Positions 1-10,513 of a stretch of 64,000 nucleotides of DNA are shown here, piece after piece. Position 1 is the stretch's first letter; every line of letters begins with the position of its first letter. Origin of the DNA: Blastomussa wellsi. Its lineage: Eukaryota; Cnidaria; Anthozoa; Scleractinia; Plerogyridae. The DNA lies in assembly GCA_947652115.1 (NCBI GenBank), contig OX393566.1:10148982-10212981 (forward strand). The letters run 5' to 3'. Under the pieces are notes generated by a model. It was not told the DNA's origin and made no database searches. It was given only the letters and a program-made list of their open reading frames with translations. The translations under genes were made by a program, and so were the position numbers.

Positions 1-122
1 CAAGAGCTGATAGCTATGACCAGACAAAGCAAGCCTTACATTAAATATCATATGGTACTCACATGCAGTCTCTAGTTTGCGGATTATTACACATCTACAA
101 AAAGGCCAATTATGAAACTCAC

Positions 123-3100
123 CTGGTATTTCTATCACCCTCACTGGACCTTCGTGATCATCAGGAAGACCTCTGGTTGTTGCCTGATGGGAAACAGACA
201 TTTGTCAAACAGGCAAGAGTGAATGATGAATGGCACATTTAGCCACACACTCAGGTGGCTAGCCATGTCGGAACTTAATTCCTGTTTCTACTGGCATAAA
301 GTAGCCAGTCAGTCAGGGGAAATAGAGAGACTGCAATGGTTTCTTAGTGTTTCTGATTCTGATTTTGATTGGCCAGTTTGCAAAGTGATGACATCCATCT
401 GTCACTGCCATGAATTCGCAATGCATTCTGTTGATAAAATAATTTGACGGCAAAGGCCACACTGTCTGCCGAATGCAGCAGTGTGGATAGTGTGCAAGAC
501 TGCTCTGAGTAAATCACATTCTGCTTCTTCGAGTCGGAAAATGAGGTAGCCAAGAGAAAAAGGATATTTCTATGTCATTACTCTGCCTCACAAAGGTAAA
601 CTGGCATTTAAACAGATAAGTTGTAACAATATCACATGACTATAACTAAACTGAACTTGCACACAAACATTTTGGTAGCGAAGGGACAAAATATTGTTCT
701 GCTTTGCCTTTCTTAAAAGGCAAACAAGAAATTGACAGGACAAGCTATAACAAACATAGGCACGCAATGCATGCAAGAGTTATTTTTTTTGTTTCTGATA
801 TAGACATATTTGGTATTTTTAGGTGTAACAGGTATTTTTGTTTACACACATACAGGTAAAATGGAAAGATTTAGTTTTATATTGGAATAGATTGATTATG
901 TACGTGTTGCTCTTTATGTATCAGTCAATCTCAAAATCGTCTATTCAACAACAACAACAATGTTTATTGTACCCAAGAGGTTAAAATCAAATAAATTACA
1001 AAGCCTGCCACCGGGCATATATCCCGGGCACTTGAGTCTTTTGATCATATATCATATATCCCGGGCACTTGACTTTAGGTTAGCTCCGTATATTAGGGGA
1101 ATTAGCCATACTGGCTATTTGACCAGTGAAGGAAACGGTTTGCAACAGATTCCAAAGAGGATTGCCGGTCATTTCTTCCATTTTGTTATAAGAGTGAAAG
1201 AATTATGTACCAAAATTATTTACACTTATTTCAAGCTTTTGGGTTACTGCTTCAAATATCTTATCAAGAGAAATCTTTTCTAACAACACGATGTACCAAA
1301 CATCGAAAACAAATTTCGAAGTTCCACTGAAGTCCACTAAATCGCTTAAAAGATGTGAGATTTTGCATATAGCTTGCAAACTTTGAAATTCATTTTCTCA
1401 GGCTCTGATCAGAAATTGTTGTACCAAAATTATTTACACCTTATTGCAAACTTTTTTGTTACTGCTTCAATATCTTATCAACAGAAATCTTTTCTAACAA
1501 CACCAAACATAGAAAACAAATTTCGAAGCCTTCCACTGGTTCCCCTGAATCGCTTAAAGGCCATTTTACAAAATGGCTTTACATAAGATTTTGCCTATAG
1601 CTTGTGATCTTTAAAATTCATTTTCTCGGGCTCTGATAAGAAATTGTTGTCGGTGTTATCACGGATAATTACTAACATCTTTATCTTTTATTGAGGGTAG
1701 AAAATAACGCAATATGATGCAAATTATTCTGGTACTCGATTTTTGTCCAACTTAAATAAATATTACTTGGCTTCCTGATGAATTTTGTCTTAATATCTGA
1801 TGAAAAACTTGAAAGAAAAAGTATTTTGGGTGTCGGTAAAACGCCGACTTGGGGTTGGGGTTGGGGTTGGGGTCGGGGTCTTGGTGCTATTTTTCATTTC
1901 TCCGTTAGTTTTAAAATGTGTTGTTTGTCTTGTACATTTTATTTATTTTTTGTTATGCCGGCGGATGAGAACGGCGAGTGTGTAACAAAAGGGAAATCGG
2001 AACCAGCCAAGGCTAATCAAAGTGAATGGGAACAAATTGACGCTGGCTTATCGTACGATCCAAAACACATCACCTGAAATAAGAAAAAAAGTAGGTTATT
2101 GCCTTTTAGTCTTAGCTATGAGATATTCCTTTATGTGAGAGGGTATTTTGAACTGTATTAATATATAATACTTTTTGAACCAAAGCTGTAACAGTCGAGA
2201 AATCGGAGTTCATTTATCAGTTACTTTAATTCAAAATATTACGCTTCACCAGAACACATGGACTCAGGGGAGCCAGAATCACCAAATCACGAAACGACAA
2301 TATTGGAAATTTAAACAAAAATTAAGTCCCGGCGTCAGTGTGCTCCGGTAAAGCGTAATATTGGGAAAGTGATTGATAAATGAAGTCCGATTTCTCGACT
2401 GTTGCAGCTTTTGTTCAAAAAATATTATATATTATTATATGGCAAGGAAAATCCAAGCGTTCTGATTCGTTCTTTCTTGTTCGGGATTTTGCCATACAGA
2501 CAAAGAAACAGTACTCAGCCGCGAATTTTTTTCTAAGGTTGGATAATTTAAACTTGCAACAAGAACTGCAAAAAGACCCTAATTTAAAGAAAAATTGTTT
2601 TCAAAATCGTGTTGCATTGTTCTTTGTGAGTTGCTTGCGGCATCAAAACATGTTACGGCGTTTTCGGGTGATGTGTTTTGGATCGTACGATAAGCTAGCG
2701 TCAATTTGTTCCCATTCACTTTGATTAGACTTGGCTGGTTCCGATTTCCCTTTTGTTACACACTCGCCGTTCTCATCCGCTGGCATAATGTTTTGCAGCC
2801 TTCTAGAAAGCAGCAAAAAAAAAATAATTAAAATGTACAAGACAAACAACACATTTTAAAAATAACGGAGAAATGAAAAATAGCACCCCGACCCCGACCA
2901 CGGCCCCGGCCCTGACCCCGACCCCGAGTCAGCGTTTTACCGGCACCCAAATATTTTGCTTCATTTAAAAAGAAATTTTCATTGAAGTGATAAACAAGAA
3001 CTAATTTAATTATCGAATAGTCACGGAATAGCATGTTCTTATTTGTTGCCGCCATCGCTTGTATTATCTTCTGTAAAAACCACTTAAAATTATCTTTATA

Positions 3101-6100
3101 TACAATGGTATCGATTTATCTAGGAAGCGCTTCAAGAAAAAGTATTGAAGGTAAACAGCTTTGTTTGACCGAGAGTTTTCTACACTGGTGAAAAAGAAAA
3201 GCCTCACACACCAATTAAATTTATTTGCGGTTTCGGAAGGCGCCACAGAGTCTGCAGCAATATTTGGGATGCTTTCTTGCTTCAAACCCGAAAAAATAAT
3301 GTCCAAACATTAATGTTTTGACTCTTCTTTTTCAGTGAACACCCTGGCAGAGACTTAGCGGCAACTTAAGTTGTGGAGGCGCCAGGCAGTGTGCAACAAT
3401 GCCTTCAAATTTAGCAAGTTTACCATAATGCCACAAAGTCGGCGGAAAGCTTGAACTGACTTTGAACATTTCACAAGCCGCTGAAGATTAGAGTGTACTA
3501 AAACGGATGTGCCTTGAACGCTGTGTTCTACAGAAGGGAAGAGCACAAGCTCGCAGCATGTAGATTCGCATCCTTGTATCTTCTTCACCACCATGAAAAT
3601 TTCTGAACACTTTTCCGTTTAAAACCCGCACGAAAACTTCTAGATCAGAGCTACAAAAACACTGAGTGCTGGAAATAGAGATATCATGCCAACAACGCCT
3701 AATAGGGCCAAGTCTATATGAAAACAAAGATGGCCGTACCTTAAATACGAAATATTGATACAAAATTAAATGATGCATATGTTGTGGTTTAATTTTACCT
3801 TTGGTTTAAAAATTTTTAAACCAGTTTGATATTTATTTCTCATTGTCTCATGTTGATTAACATAATCTGAAACAAAGGGAAATCAACATCAAACTGGTTT
3901 AAAAAATTTTAAACCAAGGATAAATTTAAACCACAACACATACAAGCAGCAGTTTCATTGGTTATTGATAGTACCCTAACTCTGATTGGTGTGAAATACA
4001 TACATTGCTCGTCCAAACGTCCGTCCGTCCGTCCATCCATCAATTCACTGACTAGCCACATACATCCCTACGCCGACTAAGAGTTATTATACTTCCATCC
4101 ATCTGCCCCCTCCACTCCCTTCCCACACACAGCATTAATTAGTTCTCACGTTGGCACATCCTCATTCATATCCCTGGGAGGAGAAGCACTGTGCCTCAGA
4201 GTATCTTAATTTGAAGTTCAGAGTACTAAATGGTAAAGTGTATACGATATAACACTCCCCTCTATAGCAACGTATTGTAACTCTTTGAGAGCTTGCATTG
4301 AACACTTACATGTGCCAGTTCAGGACATGAAGCACTTGTATACACATGTACATTCACAGGTGTATTGTTCCTAATAATTTCATTGGCTGTTGTCTCTATC
4401 CACTCCATTTCTTCAGTTGTGATCTTCTTGCAGTTGAGTTCTATATGGGACCGTAATTTTCCCAACTCCCTGGATATTGAACAGTTAAAAACAATCAGTT
4501 ACAAATCTTCTTGTTATTACCACATTGCCCTCTTGCTCTGCAATGCCTCTATTTCTTATCATTTTGTTTTTCATCTTGTTGGTGACCAGACACAGACACT
4601 ACTCCTCCTTTTACCTGTACCGGCATTTAATCTCCCTTACCATACCTCACTAAACGATACCAATAAGATACTATAACTAATGATGCAACATGATTGCAGT
4701 TTACAGTACTCTACCTTACTTACTTACCAAGAAGTGGTTTCATAACCAAACTTGTTTTCAATTATTGCAGATACTAGATGCTGTCCTGAAATGAACAAAT
4801 AGTAACAGATTGCAGTCAGACATGCATTAAACAAGTAAAGTATTAGAAACATTACCCCTGTTCAGAGCCAGCCTAGTGGCTCAACAGGTTCCCATAACTG
4901 TACATTTAATTTTAACCAATCTCAGCACAATCCTTGCCAAACTTTTACACAGAAAGCACAAGTACCGGTAACTTGTCAAACAAGATGGGATGCTGCAGGT
5001 TACCCAAGCATTTTGTTAAATCTTCTTTTACAGTTCTCAAGTGTATACCCTTTCGTGCTCCTAGGTGAAACCTGAGAGGCACTGTGAGAGAAATTTCACC
5101 CAAAAACACAGCACAACAAAGACCCTCACCAGGTTTCCAACTCAAACCTCTTGACACAGAGCTATATAAGTACACTAGCCATTAGCTGGGCTGCTGCTTC
5201 TATGATACAAATTCTATTATGTCTCCCTATACACCCACATGTACAGTTTGTACGATCTTAGCAAATCACAATACAAAAAGAAAAGCACCTGAATGTTGTT
5301 GCATGTGATCAAACCTTCTTGACCAGTCAACAACAACATCAACTTCAGTTGCTACTGGGATTGCTTCAGGAATAAAATGGATAGCATGTGTTCCTTGTCT
5401 TACGACCCTCATTACTTCGAGGCCATTTATCTATTGGGCAGGGAAAATAGTATTATAACATTTATTTTAGAATATCATATATATTACATGTATATATAAA
5501 GAAATGACGAAATGGCAAAATGAAAAGACTATAGAGCTAAAGAGATAACATATTAAATGTAAGTTCCACTGAAACCTGCATGTTGTTTATTCTGTTTACA
5601 GTAAATAAATGTCGAAGGACAGGTATAATTCAGCTACAAGCATTTTTTCAGGTAGCCTGGGAAGCAAATTCCACTCTTATATGGACCTACAAAGAAAGAA
5701 AATGGGTAAAACTCACTGTTCCACGGTCATCAGGCTGTTAATGTGACCATCCATTTTTGAAAGAAAAGACAATCACAGTATTAGTCAAACACCTGTGCAA
5801 AGTTATTATGCCCTGGCCAAACACACTCAATAAGCATCTACAATCCACTTTATACAACCATGTTTGGTCAGGACTCGCAATATAAAATACCTGAAACTCC
5901 TGACTGACTAATGCACCACACAAGCTGATACAAATTTTTACCCTTCCAGTGCAGGTTCATGAATATTTGATAATTTATCTCCCCAAAGGGAGAATAATGA
6001 GCCCACCCTCATATGAGCCAAAGTGCTTGAGAAAGGCAAAAATTATCAATTCATGTTTGTACATGTATATACCTGGTATATTCTGTATTCTTAAAGTGCA

Positions 6101-8428
6101 GAAGAATGCAAGCCATGCAGATTCAAACTTCACTGTAAGTTTTGAAAGTTTGGTTGACAAACTACACCCAACAGCAGGGTTCGACACCTGCCTACCTGCA
6201 GTACTAGCCACCAGGCTAGTGATTTCTAAAATTTACTAGCCTGAAACACAACTTGGTAGACAAATCAATTTCCCTCTATGTCTACTTCAACCACAAACAC
6301 GCAAAAACTTATTGGCAAGGTCCTTCAAAATGATTAAGAATGGCGTTTTTTCTTTTATTGTGATAACATAATGTGTTAAGGAAAAAGCTAAGTAAATTTT
6401 CGTTTCATGTGCACTTGACTATGTCTTTAATAGAGCTTCCGTTGACATTTACAATTATTTTCGACTACTAGGTCACCACAAACACAAACAATATTTTCAT
6501 TTGCTCGATGGTTTTCTGATTTAGCTTCATTTGTATCTTATGTGCTACAGTAGCTTCGGGCGTCCTTGTCTCATCGAATCGCATTTGATTTTGATCGCGT
6601 GCATTTGATCGCGTGTGCCTTAATTGCTTCAAGTTTAAAGATTGTGCTTCCAACACAAAAAAGAACTCGATCATACCTTTTGCAGACAAAGCAAAACATT
6701 TTGCCCTCTTTGTTTATAACATGGTATTCAAGCCATGGGAAGCTTTCTTTCAACGATGGATTAAAAGTTCTCTTTCTCTGGGTGCTCTCATGGATCTTTC
6801 TACTTTCCTGTTTACTGGAACTTTCGGTCATTTTCCCCTTTTCACTTGGTGGCCCCTCGTAATTTTTCAAAAAGGCGATCGTGCGAGGCGAAAAAACACT
6901 AGACGAAAAAAGACACCAGAAGATGATAGGTTTATGCCTTCTTTGTTGGTATCATCATTACAATTTAATCTTTCTCGTTTTTTAATCAACTGTGAACTTC
7001 AAGTAAACTAATAATATTATTATAAATAATTTTTTTCGATTTTTCTACTAGACCGCGGGCTATTAGACGTGGTATTTTACTAGCCCAACCAAATTCTTAA
7101 TAGCCTCAGGCTACCGGGCTAGCAGAGACGTCGAACCCTGCCCATGAGTAGTTTTGTAGTGAGGAATTTTCAACATTTTTTGGGCAAAACGCTCAGGATT
7201 CGGGCAGTAGCAGCTGCATTTTCCCCATATCCATATATGCTACACTAGCCGTCCTCCCAATCAATAGGTTGATACCAAGTGGTTCAAAATTTAAGGGAAA
7301 AAGCTCTGAAGAAATTACATACCAGATGAACAGTAGGTTTATTTTGATCCATTGCAAAAATAACAAGTTCTGTTCTTAAGGTGATTCCTCAGAAATAAGA
7401 GTTGTTGAGTGATTTTTTGAAACTTTCCCTTAATGTTGCCTTCCAAACATTGTTTCGAAAAATACAAATTATAAAAGGTAGGTCACCATGTTCTCAAAAG
7501 AGATATGATGGGCCAATCCTACCCTATTTATGCTCATCATACATGCTATTTTATCATTTCACAGTACATTTTGTGGTAGCTGAAAGGAAATATCGTTACC
7601 AGAATACTGGGCAAAAAACTTGATAGCTAGCAAGTCTCGATTATGTGCATACCTGCCAACTCTCCCGGTTTTGGCGGGAGTCTCCAAGTTTTTCATCAAA
7701 TCTCCCAGTCTCCCGGTTGGAGCACCATATCTCCCAGGAAATACCTACCATGCCTTTTTTCAAAACCTTTTCATTAATTTTGTTGTTTCCGAGTTGCCAA
7801 AACAGAAAATAAAACAGGAAGTGGATCTAGCGTTCTTATTTGAGGTTTTAACTGTATCTCTTTTCCCTACCCAAAAATTTCTCTTTTTATTTTTTAACTT
7901 AAAGATGATCATTTGTACACCAAAATTCTGCAATAAAAAATTTAGGTTACTGTGCTTGTTTACGAGAATATGACGACGATTTACCTCGCTCATGAGCAAA
8001 TCCGTATGGCAAAAGTCGCCATATTGTTCATGTGCGCGCGCTAATCGCGCGTAAAATTCTTCGCAGTAAGGATGCGCAATGCAATACTTAGGATTAATGA
8101 GGAATCGTTTGAGGAATCACCTTAATAATCAAAAGGAACTCTGTGAGCAGATTCGCAGCTTAATTAGGTAGTAGAGGGAGTATTGGAAAACAAAAAACGA
8201 TCCCCCGATCAGTTCAGCGACTTTCAAGATTACAAGCTACTTACCTAACATGCTATCGTGTGGTAAGGACTACAATAAACCTACCTGGCCCCCTCCTTCA
8301 GGAAATAACACAGTGTCCTCGAGGATGAGTTCGTAGGCATCCTGGCCGGCGAGTTTACCTGGTTTACACGATACTACTTTTGTCTTAACACTTCTAAGAA
8401 AAGAATCTTGTTGACAGGCAAAGACCAT
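123..8428 (-). CDS. AARSD1: Alanyl-tRNA editing protein AARSD1, 5' portion (exons 1-6, continues left of window)
   Basis: Coding exons in transcript order: 8285-8428, 5717-5734, 5289-5430, 4728-4785, 4310-4469, 123-183. All junctions are GT-AG and keep frame, giving 194 residues. The family is a cytosolic hydrolase that removes wrongly attached amino acids from tRNA-Ala. The translation carries family signatures: LEDTVLFPEGGGQ (about 36-48), PDDRGT, the metal-binding HxxxH motif in FDHMQQHSGQH (H96 and H100), TSWELGKLRSHIEL, and RGLPDDHEGPVRV in exon 6. The later CxxxH metal ligand lies beyond the left edge. The start is the first ATG of exon 1 and aligns with the start of animal homologues as I remember them. 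Vertebrate AARSD1 is about 410 residues, so roughly half is present. Introns host a hAT element, a foldback element, a SINE and TTAA elements. Confidence 0.93.
1207..1650. repeat. Tandem duplication, about 214-bp unit, two copies
   Basis: GTACCAAAATTATTTACAC begins at 1207 and again at 1421, and the two units stay alignable through CATTTTCTC.GGCTCTGAT and AGAAATTGTTGT with small indels. The array lies in the intron between AARSD1 exons 5 and 6 and has no evident coding role. Confidence 0.8.
1822..2953. mobile_element. Foldback (long inverted-repeat) element with G-rich arms
   Basis: The left arm (1822 to about 2262) and right arm (about 2340-2953) are inverted copies. The outer ends read TATTTTGGGTGTCGGTAAAA and its complement near 2934-2953; the inner ends pair around AATATTACGCTT near the loop (about 2263-2339). 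Each arm carries a G-rich stretch of GGGGTT/GGGGTC units and a short open frame beginning MPADENGECVTKGKSEPAK, read on plus in the left arm and minus in the right. Between these blocks the arms hold unrelated filler (about 2080-2160 and 2455-2640). No transposase or target duplication was recognised. It lies in an AARSD1 intron. Confidence 0.75.
3780..3938. mobile_element. MITE with terminal inverted repeats and CATA target duplication
   Basis: Ends are TGTTGTGGTTTAA and TTAAACCACAACA. The inverted similarity runs about 50 bp inward on each side. The four bases CATA occur directly outside both ends (3776-3779 and 3939-3942). Non-coding; intron of AARSD1. Confidence 0.75.
4018..4041. repeat. 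CGTC/CATC microsatellite
   Basis: Six four-base units of the type CGTC grading into CATC. Simple sequence in an AARSD1 intron. Confidence 0.8.
4863..5205 (-). mobile_element. Diverged tRNA-derived SINE, same family as 11328-11607
   Basis: AGCCTAGTGGCT at the left, GAGGCACTGTGAGAG in the middle and a right end resembling the tRNA-like head (CTAGCCATTAGCTGGGCTGC) line up in order with the better preserved copy near 11.3-11.6 kb. Read on the minus strand it would start with the tRNA-like head at the right. Strongly decayed; it sits in the intron between AARSD1 exons 3 and 4. Confidence 0.5.
5717..5734 (-). other. AARSD1: 18-bp microexon of AARSD1
   Basis: This exon encodes only PDDRGT. It has a clean acceptor (TTAACAG) and donor (GTGAGT) on the minus strand, sits in phase 0 on both sides, and supplies the residues that complete GGGQPDDRGTIN, which is conserved in animal AARSD1. 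Without it the conserved stretch would be missing. Confidence 0.85.
6175..7140 (-). mobile_element. hAT-family DNA transposon, internally decayed
   Basis: Ends are CAGGGTTCGAC and GTCGAACCCTG, an exact 11-bp inverted repeat. The flanking eight bases, CCCAACAG and CCCATGAG, match at six of eight positions, as expected for a decayed 8-bp hAT target duplication. Inside, CTAGCC/GGCTAG-rich subterminal sequence flanks a transposase remnant on the minus strand. Located in the intron between AARSD1 exons 1 and 2, in the oppositely read region left of the TTAA element at 7380. Confidence 0.8.
6468..6870 (-). pseudogene. hAT transposase N-terminal zinc-finger fragment
   Basis: The minus-strand frame 6571-6870 encodes about 99 residues with the pattern typical of the TTF/BED-like zinc finger of hAT transposases of the ZNF862/ZMYM type: RTFNPSLKESFPWLEY, then MFCFVCKRY and later KLEAIKAHA...KC. 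Similar sequence continues in a different frame (within 6468-6600), showing a frameshift. The catalytic RNase H-like and dimerisation domains are absent. It cannot encode an active transposase. Confidence 0.75.
7380..8121. mobile_element. TTAA-flanked non-autonomous DNA element
   Basis: Ends GGTGATTCCTCA and TGAGGAATCACC form a 12-bp terminal inverted repeat, and TTAA lies directly outside both ends (7376-7379, 8122-8125). TTAA duplication is typical of piggyBac and Kolobok transposons. No transposase frame is recognisable; it holds CTCCCGG-rich repeated sequence near 7650-7740. Sequence near 21.6-21.75 kb resembles its right half and may be an old relative. Confidence 0.75.
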
Positions 8429-8607
8429 GCTTATTTTGTCAATGTATCAGCAACCTTCAGAAGAAGAAGCAAAATGCTGCGATGTAAAAGTGTCCGTAAG
8501 TAAAATGTTCTTGTTTATGGTGCACCTGCAATTTCCCAGCGGTCATCACCATAATATTTATGAGTCGAAGGAATTTAATTTAAATTTCACCTCCGCTTAA
8601 TAACTGA

Positions 8608-8679
8608 GGTCCCATGGTGTAATGGTTAGCACTCTGGACTTTGAATCCAGCGATCCGAGTTCAAATCTCGGTGGGACCT
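8608..8679 (+). tRNA. tRNA-Gln (anticodon TTG)
   Basis: A 72-base cloverleaf: acceptor stem GGTCCCA with TGGGACC, A box TGGTGTAATGG, anticodon stem CTGGA/TCCAG around loop CTTTGAA (anticodon TTG at 8641-8643), B box GAGTTCAAATCTC, and unpaired discriminator T. A T-run just downstream (from about 8682) serves as a Pol III terminator. No intron. It lies 180 bp from the AARSD1 start codon in head-to-head orientation. Confidence 0.97.
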
Positions 8680-8887
8680 GATTTTTTTTTCCTTTTCTTT
8701 TATCGGAAGTGAAACAATATTTCTTTTTAAATCGCGCACATCCCAGTAGCACCATTTCTCCAAATTTGTTTTTGCTGAGCATCAAAATCTGCATCTGGAG
8801 TCCCTTTTACATTAATTTATCCAAACTCGTCTCATGGTCGGGAGGGTGCGATCCAACGAGAACGAGCTCCAGAGGCTTGAGAGGGGT

Positions 8888-8904
8888 GGGGGGGGGGGGG
8901 GGGG
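8888..8904. repeat. 17-base guanine run followed by a CRE-like palindrome
   Basis: An uninterrupted run of 17 G, preceded by GAGGGGT and followed at once by TCACATGACGTCATC, which contains TGACGTCA at 8910-8917. Could be simple-sequence expansion or assembly-sensitive. Confidence 0.85.
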
Positions 8905-9196
8905 TCACATGACGTCATCAAATTCTTAAATCCGAAACCAAAGAGCCACCAAGCTTTCTATACTCATCAGGCATAAGAGGTGCTTTTTATTTTCGTGTAC
9001 AACTTTTCAGCCCAACAGCGTCCTTCGTTTGGAAACTAGCGTAATTTGAATTTCAGAGTTATGGCGGTGCGTGACATATACGATCATGTATTTCGAAAAA
9101 CACATACTTATCTCGCGAGATTTAGCCATTTGAGAAGTTTAAGTATCTGAAAAAGTGTTTATATGAATATTTGTTTGGTGAAAACGAGTAGGCGGA

Positions 9197-9256
9197 CCGG
9201 ATCACGGATCGGATCGCGGATCGGATCACGGATCGGATCGCGGATAGGATCACGGA
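9197..9256. repeat. 20-bp minisatellite of GGATC-type units
   Basis: About three copies of a 20-bp unit, GGATCACGGATCGGATCGCG, itself built from diverged 10-bp halves. It gives repetitive RDPI-type translations in the reverse frames, which are not genes. Confidence 0.85.
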
Positions 9257-9870
9257 AAAATAAAGATAAAGGAAGATAATGAAAAATACAGAAATAAAGA
9301 TTAAGAAAAATATAGTCACAATGTTGTAAATTTAATTCAACAAAGCCAGTAAAGTATGGTGAACAAACCCTTTTTTCTAACAACGATTCCATAGATATTT
9401 CGACGTTGATATGCCTACAAATGTACTGGGAAATGTAAAATCTACTAAGAAATGAGTCAGCTATAAAACGTTGGTTATGACGAAACAAACGGGTTAAATT
9501 TTATGACCGGCCGCACTGAAAGTAGTTACGAAGTGAATGAACTTCAAGGACTACGTTATAATTTATAATATTTATCATTTTTTCGCGATCTATCTGAGTT
9601 TTAAAGGATCTTGCCACATATGGCTTTTATAGCGAGTACTTTCGAATAAACATGGAGTCCTCACAAGCGTTTTGTCGTACCTTTCTGCACTTGTTTGTGC
9701 CACGGAAACAACATGCCATAGACAGACAGACCGACTGCGACGAGCGACAGATTCCGTGACAAAGCCAATGCACGCAAAAAGAGCCAACTATTAAACCAAG
9801 GTTAAACAAAACGCTGTGGCTATATGCCCGGCAGCCGGGCAGGGTCTTAAATGGACTAAATGCCCGGCAG

Positions 9871-10070
9871 NNNNNNNNNNNNNNNNNNNNNNNNNNNNNN
9901 NNNNNNNNNNNNNNNNNNNNNNNNNNNNNNNNNNNNNNNNNNNNNNNNNNNNNNNNNNNNNNNNNNNNNNNNNNNNNNNNNNNNNNNNNNNNNNNNNNNN
10001 NNNNNNNNNNNNNNNNNNNNNNNNNNNNNNNNNNNNNNNNNNNNNNNNNNNNNNNNNNNNNNNNNNNNNN
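9871..10070. other. Assembly gap of 200 N
   Basis: Exactly 200 unknown bases. The right flank begins inside a Penelope-like ORF (matching 62983 onward) and the left flank ends in CCCGGCAG-rich sequence, so a repeat probably blocked assembly. The true gap length may differ. Confidence 0.99.
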
Positions 10071-10421
10071 GATCATTTCACCTGTACCTCAGCCAATGCC
10101 ATCTACTGTATAACTTGCACTCTTTGCAAAAAGCTATACATCGCCGAAACAGGGAGACGACTTGGCGACCGATTCCGAGAACACCTTCGTGACGTAGAGA
10201 AAGACGACAAAAATGCATCAAAACCGGTCGCGAGACACTTCAATCTCCCAAATCATTCTAAGCAACATATGGCAGTCTGCGGCCTTTCCCTTCACCAAGG
10301 AAACACGGAAAGCCGTAAAACTCTAGAACAAAAATTTATTTTTCAAATCGGCACTCTTGATCCTCACGGTATCAACGAACGCTTTTCCGAAGTTTTCACG
10401 TTACCAGGCACCAGCCAATAG
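10071..10421 (+). pseudogene. Penelope-like GIY-YIG endonuclease domain, fragment
   Basis: Open frame of about 116 residues to a stop at 10421. It contains the cysteine-rich lead CITCTLCKK and the endonuclease motif LYIAETGRRLGDRFREHL. The other copy reads LYIGET here, so the conserved glycine is replaced by alanine. Family knowledge: Penelope-like elements fuse a reverse transcriptase to a GIY-YIG nuclease. The reverse transcriptase is missing. Confidence 0.8.
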
Positions 10422-10473
10422 CGAAGCTCCATCTTTCTGCATATAAAAACACACGACGCACAATTCCTTGATT

Positions 10474-10513
10474 CGCTCCGACGAAGGGCTAATGCTCGAA
10501 ACGTCAGCTCTTG
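10474..10513 (+). ncRNA. Hammerhead-ribozyme-like motif of a Penelope element
   Basis: CCGACGA, a short hairpin (GGGC-TAAT-GCTC), then GAAACGTC follow the order of a type I hammerhead core (CUGANGA, stem II, GAAA, stem III, UH). Position 2 of the first box is C rather than U, and stem III would be only ACGU, which is self-complementary and would suit a dimer. Penelope-like elements are known to carry hammerheads in their terminal repeats; activity here is unproven. Confidence 0.5.

Noticed and set aside
1845..1890. GGGGTT units as an internal telomere
   Set aside because: Only a few units, mixed with GGGGTC and repeated in inverted form in the other arm of a foldback element; metazoan telomeres are TTAGGG-type.
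4013..4042. CGTC-rich tract as a CRISPR or regulatory array
   Set aside because: It is a simple four-base microsatellite without spacers.
8597..8794. Minus-strand frame containing PPRFELGSLDSKSRVLTITP
   Set aside because: It is the reverse complement of the tRNA-Gln gene and its flank, a well-known source of false protein calls.
9122..9488. Minus-strand frames with RDPIRDPIRDP repeats
   Set aside because: They are translations of the GGATC minisatellite and have no other protein-like content.
9627..10076. Frames running through the N gap
   Set aside because: The unknown bases suppress stop codons; only the part right of the gap on plus is supported, by identity to the second Penelope copy.
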